Shown one piece after another: positions 6,765-11,317 of a stretch of 14,297 nucleotides of DNA (within the stretch, counting starts at the first letter, position 1; every line of letters starts with the position of its first letter). The stretch covers positions 1 to 14,297 of the forward strand of contig JAGQIY010000217.1 of the NCBI GenBank assembly GCA_020430865.1. Reading direction: 5' to 3'. Origin of the DNA: Myxococcales bacterium. Its GTDB lineage: Bacteria > Myxococcota > Polyangia > Polyangiales > Polyangiaceae. The notes under the pieces are model-generated. The model worked only from the letters and a program-made list of their open reading frames with translations. It had not been told where the DNA came from and did not search any database. Made by a program: the position numbers and the translations under genes.

Positions 6765-8161
6765 CAGTAGGATCCTCGGTAGGCGTCGTGGTCCCGGCGA
6801 CGCTCGCTGGTGAACGTCTCGCTGGTGCCAGCGGAGACGATCTCGTAGAGCACCGCGCGCTTGCCGTCCCTGGGGCGCAGGATGCGCCCCAGACGCTGCA
6901 CATGTTCCCGCACGGAACCGCTTCCTGAGATCACCACCGCTACGTTGGCGTCGGGCACGTCGACACCCTCGTTCAGCACCTTCGAGGTCACCACACCTCC
7001 GTAGCGCCCAGAGGCGAAGCGCTCCAGGATCTGGCTGCGCTCCTTCACCTTGGTCTGGTGGGTGATCACGGGGATCAGGAAGCGCCGCGAGATCTCGTAC
7101 GCGGATGCGTTGTCCTGAGTGAAGATCAGCGTCCGATCTTGACGATGGCGGAGCAAGAGCCGCTCGAGTTGCTCGAGCTTGGCGGGCGCGGCGAAGGCGA
7201 GCTCCCGCTGGCGCCGATAAGCTCCCATTGCGCGGCGACCCGCGGTGCTGCGCGCCGAACGCATGATGAAATCGGACCACCCCGAGGGACTGCTCATGCG
7301 GATCCCTTGGGCGCGCAGGAAGGCGACGTAGACGGCGCGCTCGGCCTCATACTCCGCGCGCTCCGCTTCCGACAGCTCGACCACCAAGCGCACGGTGTCG
7401 TAGTCCGCGAGGTAGTTCCCGGAGAGTTCGCCGATCTCCTTGCGGTAGGCGATGGGGCCGATGAGCTCTCCGTACAGATCGTCGCGCCCATCCGCGCGCT
7501 CCGGAGTCGCCGTGAGGCCCAGCCGAAAGGGCGCCAGGCAAAGCCTGGCGGACAGCGCATAGGCCTCGCCGGGCAGGTGGTGACACTCGTCGAAGACCAC
7601 CAGCCCGAAGCGATCTCCTATATTTTCCATGTGTATATATGCAGAGTCATAGGTCGTCACCGTCAGGGGGTGCAGCTCGTAGTCCCCGCCGCCGATCACC
7701 CCGACCTCTCCCCCGAACGTCAGCCGCAGCTGGTCGTACCACTGCCGCACGAGATCGAGCGTCGGCGCCACGACGAGGGTGCTGCGCTTCTTGGCGTCGA
7801 TGGCCATCAGCGCCACCTGCGTCTTGCCAGCACCTGTCGGCAGCACCACCACGCCGCGCCCCAGCTGCTTGGTCCAGGCCTGAATCGCCTCTCTCTGGTA
7901 CGGACGCGGCTCCCTCCGCGCGACAGCGCCTTGTGCCAGAACTTCGTAGTTCCGCGCCGCGTCCGCCAGCTCGACGCCGGCGTCTCGCAGCGCGAGAACT
8001 ATTTCCGCATAGCAATATGCGGGAGCACGAAAGCAGGCGCTGCGCTCGTCCCACTCGGCCCACTGGCGGATCACTCGGGTCTCGTCATCGAAGCCTCGCA
8101 GCTCCAGTGTGCCCGCGCGAAAGCTGAGCCGCGCGCTGCCCGAGTCGTGCGCTCCAGTCAT
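6764..8161 (-). CDS. XPB/Rad25-like superfamily 2 DNA helicase
   Basis: A 465-residue SF2 helicase. An N-terminal domain of about 80 residues includes WDERSACFRAPAYCY, which resembles the damage-recognition region of archaeal XPB. Then come RPYQREAIQAW (Q-like), the Walker A PTGAGKT (108-114), VVAPTLDLVRQW (motif Ia), the Walker B DECHH (191-195) and LTATPER (motif III, about 216-222). An insert of about 90 residues, rich in Glu/Arg/Tyr (roughly 262-325), occupies the place of the XPB thumb. Motif V is SKVLNEGVDVPDANV and motif VI is QRLGRILRP (422-430). The tripeptide after the TATP motif is Arg-Ala-Asp where XPB proteins carry Arg-Glu-Asp. ATP-driven opening of damaged DNA is the family role. 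It is the first gene of a two-gene unit with the DUF790 nuclease. The start at 8161 has only a weak ribosome binding site; TATACG lies close upstream. Confidence 0.93.
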   Translation of the reverse strand: MTGAHDSGSARLSFRAGTLELRGFDDETRVIRQWAEWDERSACFRAPAYCYAEIVLALRDAGVELADAARNYEVLAQGAVARREPRPYQREAIQAWTKQLGRGVVVLPTGAGKTQVALMAIDAKKRSTLVVAPTLDLVRQWYDQLRLTFGGEVGVIGGGDYELHPLTVTTYDSAYIHMENIGDRFGLVVFDECHHLPGEAYALSARLCLAPFRLGLTATPERADGRDDLYGELIGPIAYRKEIGELSGNYLADYDTVRLVVELSEAERAEYEAERAVYVAFLRAQGIRMSSPSGWSDFIMRSARSTAGRRAMGAYRRQRELAFAAPAKLEQLERLLLRHRQDRTLIFTQDNASAYEISRRFLIPVITHQTKVKERSQILERFASGRYGGVVTSKVLNEGVDVPDANVAVVISGSGSVREHVQRLGRILRPRDGKRAVLYEIVSAGTSETFTSERRRDHDAYRGSY

Positions 8162-8208
8162 CGCGGTCTCGTATACCGCAGTCCGGCGCCAAGGAAAGCG
8201 GCGGCTGC

Positions 8209-8235
8209 GGTGGCCGCTGACCAGTGGCAGCCACC
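8209..8235 (-). terminator. Hairpin between selenoprotein-like gene and helicase gene
   Basis: GGTGGC (8209-8214) and GCCACC (8230-8235) form a 6-bp perfect stem, extendable with a small bulge, 25-51 nt after the stop at 8260. There is no U-tract, so it may be a pause or RNA-stabilising hairpin rather than a true terminator. The rest of this 98-bp gap shows only the possible TATACG box near the helicase start. Confidence 0.3.
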
Positions 8236-8259
8236 CCGGCTCGGGAGGCCTGGCGAATG

Positions 8260-9018
8260 CTACCTGTACTTGGCCTCGAACTCCTCGATCGCCACCTTGG
8301 CAGCGGAATCGCCGATCCCCGCCAGGCTGCCCTCGAACTTGAAGACGATCTCCATCGTCTCGAGTCGAATCACGTAGGCGGTGGCGCGACGCGCGAGGAT
8401 GGTCGTGTTCGGGTCAACGCCTGCCTTCGGCTTCACGGTGGTCACGGGGATGTCGTAGGTCGTGACCCAGTCCTCCACGCCACTCGTGGCGGATGAGCCA
8501 GTCTTCAGCAGCTCGATGGGGAGCGCCCCTTCATCCGTCACCGTCTTGCCCTGCGCAGCCAGATCCCGGGCCGCGTTCTGACAGCCTGGTCAGAAGAACT
8601 CCGAGACATGCACCACGGCGTAGCAGCGCCCGGTCCGTCTCAGAGCCTCCAGACTCGTATCAGTGTACGGTTTCGTGTTGCTGATCGCATCGGCCTCGAG
8701 GTTCACGTAGCCCTCGAGCTCCATGTCCGCGACGACGTCGCCCTCCTCGATTCCGTACGGACCCGACGGATAGGGCGAGTTGGTATCGAAGCAGCTACCA
8801 GGGTTACCGCCACCGCCGACGGAGCTGCCTCCGCTGGCCATTCCGCCGCTGGCGTTCCCACCCATCGAGCTTCCGCCAGCGCTGCTTCCCCCGGCCGTGG
8901 CGCCACCGGCGGAGTTCGAGCCCCCGGAAGCGGCGGAGCTGCCGCCACCGTCGTCGCCTCCACACCCGTAGCCGAAAACCAGCACGGCGAGGGAGATGGG
9001 GAGCCAGGCCTTCGTCAC
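8260..9018 (-). CDS. Putative UxxC selenoprotein: thioredoxin-like lipoprotein with in-frame UGA
   Basis: Read through its in-frame TGA (8592-8590), this gene encodes 252 residues. It starts at a GTG (9018) whose last two bases lie in the upstream gene's TGA (GTGA overlap). Residues 4-18 are hydrophobic and end FGYG before Cys19, a slightly atypical lipobox, followed by a Gly/Ser linker to about residue 73. The folded domain begins near Cys76. A beta strand CYAVVHVSEFF leads into U143-P-G-C146, the redox-motif position of the thioredoxin fold, and then a helix (QNAARDLAAQG). The C-terminal strands include TAYVIRLETMEIVFKFEG. Frame and protein character are continuous across the TGA, and a SECIS-like hairpin follows it. 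I infer a surface or periplasmic selenocysteine thiol oxidoreductase. The alternative is a Cys-to-stop (TGC to TGA) mutation or sequencing error. Confidence 0.8.
8555..8585 (-). promoter_or_regulatory. Candidate bacterial SECIS element
   Basis: Counting from the base after UGA, positions 5-15 pair with 25-35: nine pairs (one of them U-G) interrupted by two mismatches (7/33 and 14/26). They enclose a 9-nt apical loop at 16-24 (8574-8566) whose first base is G. Bacterial SECIS elements lie inside the coding region just after UGA, with the apical loop about 16 nt or more downstream and a G in the first two loop positions. This hairpin meets those rules. An alternative hairpin at positions 1-24 competes with it. 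Confidence 0.6.
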
Positions 9019-10025
9019 GGCTTGGAGCGTAACCCGAACCAGGTCAGATACGGAAGACCGCTGCCCGGAAGCAGCTCGATTCGCTGGCCATCGCTGCTCA
9101 CGCTGGCTTCGGCCACCACCTCGAAACGCCCCGGGTACACCCACTCCGGGAACAGGTAGCTGCCGAGCGCCAGCACCTCCACCGCGCTCCCTGGCGCCAG
9201 GCCCGGCGCATTCGGGAACGACAGGCGCGCCTCGCGGCTCACCTTCGGCGGCCCAGGCTCGGAGAACCGCGCCTCGAAGGGCCCGATCGCGTACAGGGCG
9301 AACAACCCCGCTTCCGGGGCCAGCTCGGCGATCTGGCCCGCATCGAAGGCCTTCACGTAGAACCTGCGGCCGCTCGCCCCAGCGGCCACCTCGTCGATCT
9401 CGATCTCGATCTGCACCCCCGCTTCCACGCTCAGCTCGACCCCTTGAGCGCTCACCGTTTGCGCCGGAGGCGCGGCGCCGTCGAGGTCGTTCTTCACGAC
9501 GATGTCCGGCATTTCCCCGCTGAACTCGAAGGTGCGGATGGCTCCGGCGTCCAGCGTGACCCCCTCGGGGGTCTCCCCGCGCAGGCTGGCAGGGTAGTAG
9601 AAGCTCGCCCCGCTGGGTCGCGCATGTGCGGTCACCGAGTAGTCCGCGCTGACCAGCGCGGCGGAGACGTCGATCACGAACTGTCCGCTCGCATCCGTTT
9701 CCCCATAGAAACAAGCAGGCCCACAGAAGCTGACCTGCTGGTTTGGCACCGCAGCGCCGGCCTCGTCGATGACGCTTCCACGCACGCTGCTCACGCAACG
9801 CGCCGCCGCGGGTTCCGCTCCCGTCAGGGCGCAGCCGCCTCGCCCGCCGCTGCCACCGACTGCTCCTCCAGATCCGCCTGCGGCGCCACCAGCGCCACCC
9901 GCGCCCGAGCTGCCCTCGGCGCCAGCGGTGTCCTCACCACAGCCCAGCAAGGCGAGCGCTGCGACGAGGGCGAGCAGCGAAGAACACTGCGAGCCGGCGC
10001 GCCTCACCCCCAAACCCGTCGACAT
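9015..10025 (-). CDS. Lipoprotein with carboxypeptidase-regulatory-like domain
   Basis: A 336-residue predicted lipoprotein. The ATG at 10025 gives a short basic n-region, a hydrophobic core (SSLLALVAALALLGC) and a lipobox Cys followed by GEDT; a frame extending to 10169 adds only an unlikely leader. A Gly/Ser/Ala linker follows. A carboxypeptidase-regulatory-like beta-sandwich starts near CVSSVRGSVIDEAG and includes VSFCGPACFYGETDASGQF, so at least four cysteines besides the lipidated one are available. The rest is beta-rich and unrecognised, ending YLTWFGLRSKP. The stop overlaps the GTG start of the selenoprotein-like lipoprotein by 4 nt, so the two are co-translated and may work together at the cell envelope. 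Function is otherwise unknown. Confidence 0.85.
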   Translation of the reverse strand: MSTGLGVRRAGSQCSSLLALVAALALLGCGEDTAGAEGSSGAGGAGGAAGGSGGAVGGSGGRGGCALTGAEPAAARCVSSVRGSVIDEAGAAVPNQQVSFCGPACFYGETDASGQFVIDVSAALVSADYSVTAHARPSGASFYYPASLRGETPEGVTLDAGAIRTFEFSGEMPDIVVKNDLDGAAPPAQTVSAQGVELSVEAGVQIEIEIDEVAAGASGRRFYVKAFDAGQIAELAPEAGLFALYAIGPFEARFSEPGPPKVSREARLSFPNAPGLAPGSAVEVLALGSYLFPEWVYPGRFEVVAEASVSSDGQRIELLPGSGLPYLTWFGLRSKP

Positions 10026-10102
10026 CTTCAGGGGATGAGCCACCCGAGCGAGGCTGTCAACCTCCGCCTGCGCACGCCAGCTCTGGATCTCGACGAATCG
10101 CG

Positions 10103-10807
10103 TCAACGGAACAGGCGCACCGACGGATCTCGAGTCTCTCCCCCGATGAGCTCCAGCGGCATGTGCCATCGCACCTCACCGATGTACGTGCCGCGGCGCT
10201 CACGCATGCGGATCAGGGTGCTGCTGCAGTTGCCATAGCGCAGGATCATCACCTGGGGCACGGGCAGACAGATCAGCTGCTTCACCAGCTGGAAGATGAT
10301 TCCGCCGTGAGCCACCACGAGGATCCGCCGAGGGTCAGGGACCTCCTGGCGCTCCCGTGGTGTTTCCTCGGGGTTTCGGTGTCTCGCTTCTAGCCTGTCC
10401 AGGAAACGCCGAGCACGCTCCTGCACGCGGTCGTAGCTCTCACCGCCAAACTCGGCGAAGTCGCCCAGGCTGGAGATGTCCCGGCGCATGAAGCTCGGGA
10501 ACTGCTCCGCGATCCCCGCTGCGTCGAGGCCCTGTAGCTCGCCGGAGGAGATCTCCGCGACGTCGGGGTCCACCAGCGGAGCTTCGCGGCCGAGGCTCGC
10601 GCACAAGATCTCCGCGGTCTCCCTGGCACGCTCGAGAGGCGAGCAATAGGCAGCCTCGAACCGCAACTCACGCGCCGCGAGCCAGCCGCCGAGCACCCGA
10701 GCCTGCTCTCGCCCGCGGTCGGACAACGGAGAATCCAGGCTGCCCTGCATGATCCCCTGGGCGTTGGCCTCGCTCTCACCGTGACGCACGAACAGGATAT
10801 CCATCAC
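10103..10807 (-). CDS. Histidine phosphatase superfamily (phosphoglycerate-mutase-like) protein
   Basis: A 234-residue protein of the histidine phosphatase clan. The catalytic loop is VRHGESEAN near the N-terminus, whose His takes the phosphate. SPLERARETA supplies the second phosphate-binding Arg, the EISSGELQG region the acid/base Glu, and VVAHGG the second catalytic His. The length fits cofactor-dependent phosphoglycerate mutases and broad-specificity phosphatases; the substrate cannot be told. The C-terminal part (RYGNCSSTLIRM) is ordinary for the family. The GTG at 10807 lies 11 nt from a GGGGGAGGG box (10827-10819); the adjacent ATG at 10804 is an alternative start. It reads in the same direction as the lipoprotein pair, with 77 bp between them, and diverges from the OsmC gene. 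Confidence 0.92.
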   Translation of the reverse strand: MMDILFVRHGESEANAQGIMQGSLDSPLSDRGREQARVLGGWLAARELRFEAAYCSPLERARETAEILCASLGREAPLVDPDVAEISSGELQGLDAAGIAEQFPSFMRRDISSLGDFAEFGGESYDRVQERARRFLDRLEARHRNPEETPRERQEVPDPRRILVVAHGGIIFQLVKQLICLPVPQVMILRYGNCSSTLIRMRERRGTYIGEVRWHMPLELIGGETRDPSVRLFR

Positions 10808-10818
10808 TCTCGCTCATA

Positions 10819-10827
10819 CCCTCCCCC
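10819..10827 (-). promoter_or_regulatory. Ribosome binding site of the histidine phosphatase gene
   Basis: GGGGGAGGG on the minus strand lies 11 nt from the GTG (10807) and 14 nt from the ATG (10804), so it slightly favours GTG. The ATG at 10817 is almost adjacent to it and out of frame, so it is not the start. Confidence 0.45.
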
Positions 10828-10889
10828 GAGGCACGGCCCAAACGCTTTCCGCGCTCGCGCCCAGCGGCGCCATCTGGCAAGCCTGAGTC

Positions 10890-11309
10890 ATGGTCGACAT
10901 CCACATCGGATACACGGGTGAGCTGCGCTGTGAAGCCAAGCACGGACCCTCGGCGGCGGTCTTCCACACCGACGCGCCCAAGGACAACCACGGCAAGGGT
11001 GAGAGCTTCTCTCCCACGGATCTCGTGGCGACGGGGCTCGGCACCTGCATGATCACCGTGATGGGGATCCTGGCACGCAGCCGCGGCTATGATCTGGGGG
11101 GCACGCGTATCCATGTAAAAAAACACATGACGGCCTCTCCACCCCGACGCATCGCTCGCCTCGAGGTGACCCTCAGCATCCCCGACCAGGTCGCGGCGAA
11201 CCTCGATGGACAGCAGCGCCTCGACCTGGAAGAGGCCGCGCACACCTGCCCGGTGCGCCTCAGCTTGCTGCCAGCGATCGAGGTCCCCGTGAGCTTCTCC
11301 TGGGGGTGA
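10890..11309 (+). CDS. OsmC/Ohr family protein
   Basis: A 139-residue protein, the usual length for OsmC-family thiol peroxidases, which reduce organic hydroperoxides with two cysteines. The family core is ESFSPTDLVATGLGTCM, with Cys53 as the peroxidatic residue, and Cys120 in HTCPV as the resolving one. Both cysteines are retained, so activity is plausible. The start ATG at 10890 has no strong ribosome binding site; the N-terminal strands (IHIGYTGELRCEAKHG) fit the family. It faces the histidine phosphatase gene across an 82-bp gap with no clear promoter, and ends 8 bp before the convergent STAND gene. Confidence 0.93.
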   Translation: MVDIHIGYTGELRCEAKHGPSAAVFHTDAPKDNHGKGESFSPTDLVATGLGTCMITVMGILARSRGYDLGGTRIHVKKHMTASPPRRIARLEVTLSIPDQVAANLDGQQRLDLEEAAHTCPVRLSLLPAIEVPVSFSWG

Positions 11310-11317
11310 GGCGGCCC

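Noticed and set aside
7058..8377. Plus-strand frame of 439 codons antisense to the helicase
   Set aside because: Low-complexity, His/Arg/Leu-rich product with no motifs; the opposite strand has a complete set of helicase motifs.
8590..8592. TGA as an ordinary stop, or the gene as a simple pseudogene
   Set aside because: The downstream frame stays open for 110 codons in the same register with coherent protein, the TGA sits at the CxxC position, and a SECIS-like hairpin follows. A pseudogene remains the main alternative but explains less.
9018..9798. Upstream extension of the selenoprotein-like frame to 9798
   Set aside because: The extension is Arg/Gly-rich, antisense-like and overlaps the real lipoprotein gene. 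The GTG at 9018, in the GTGA overlap and followed by a lipoprotein signal, is a better start.
9444..10238. Plus-strand frame of 264 codons antisense to the lipoprotein and phosphatase genes
   Set aside because: Arg/His/Ala-rich shadow that crosses two well-supported minus-strand genes.
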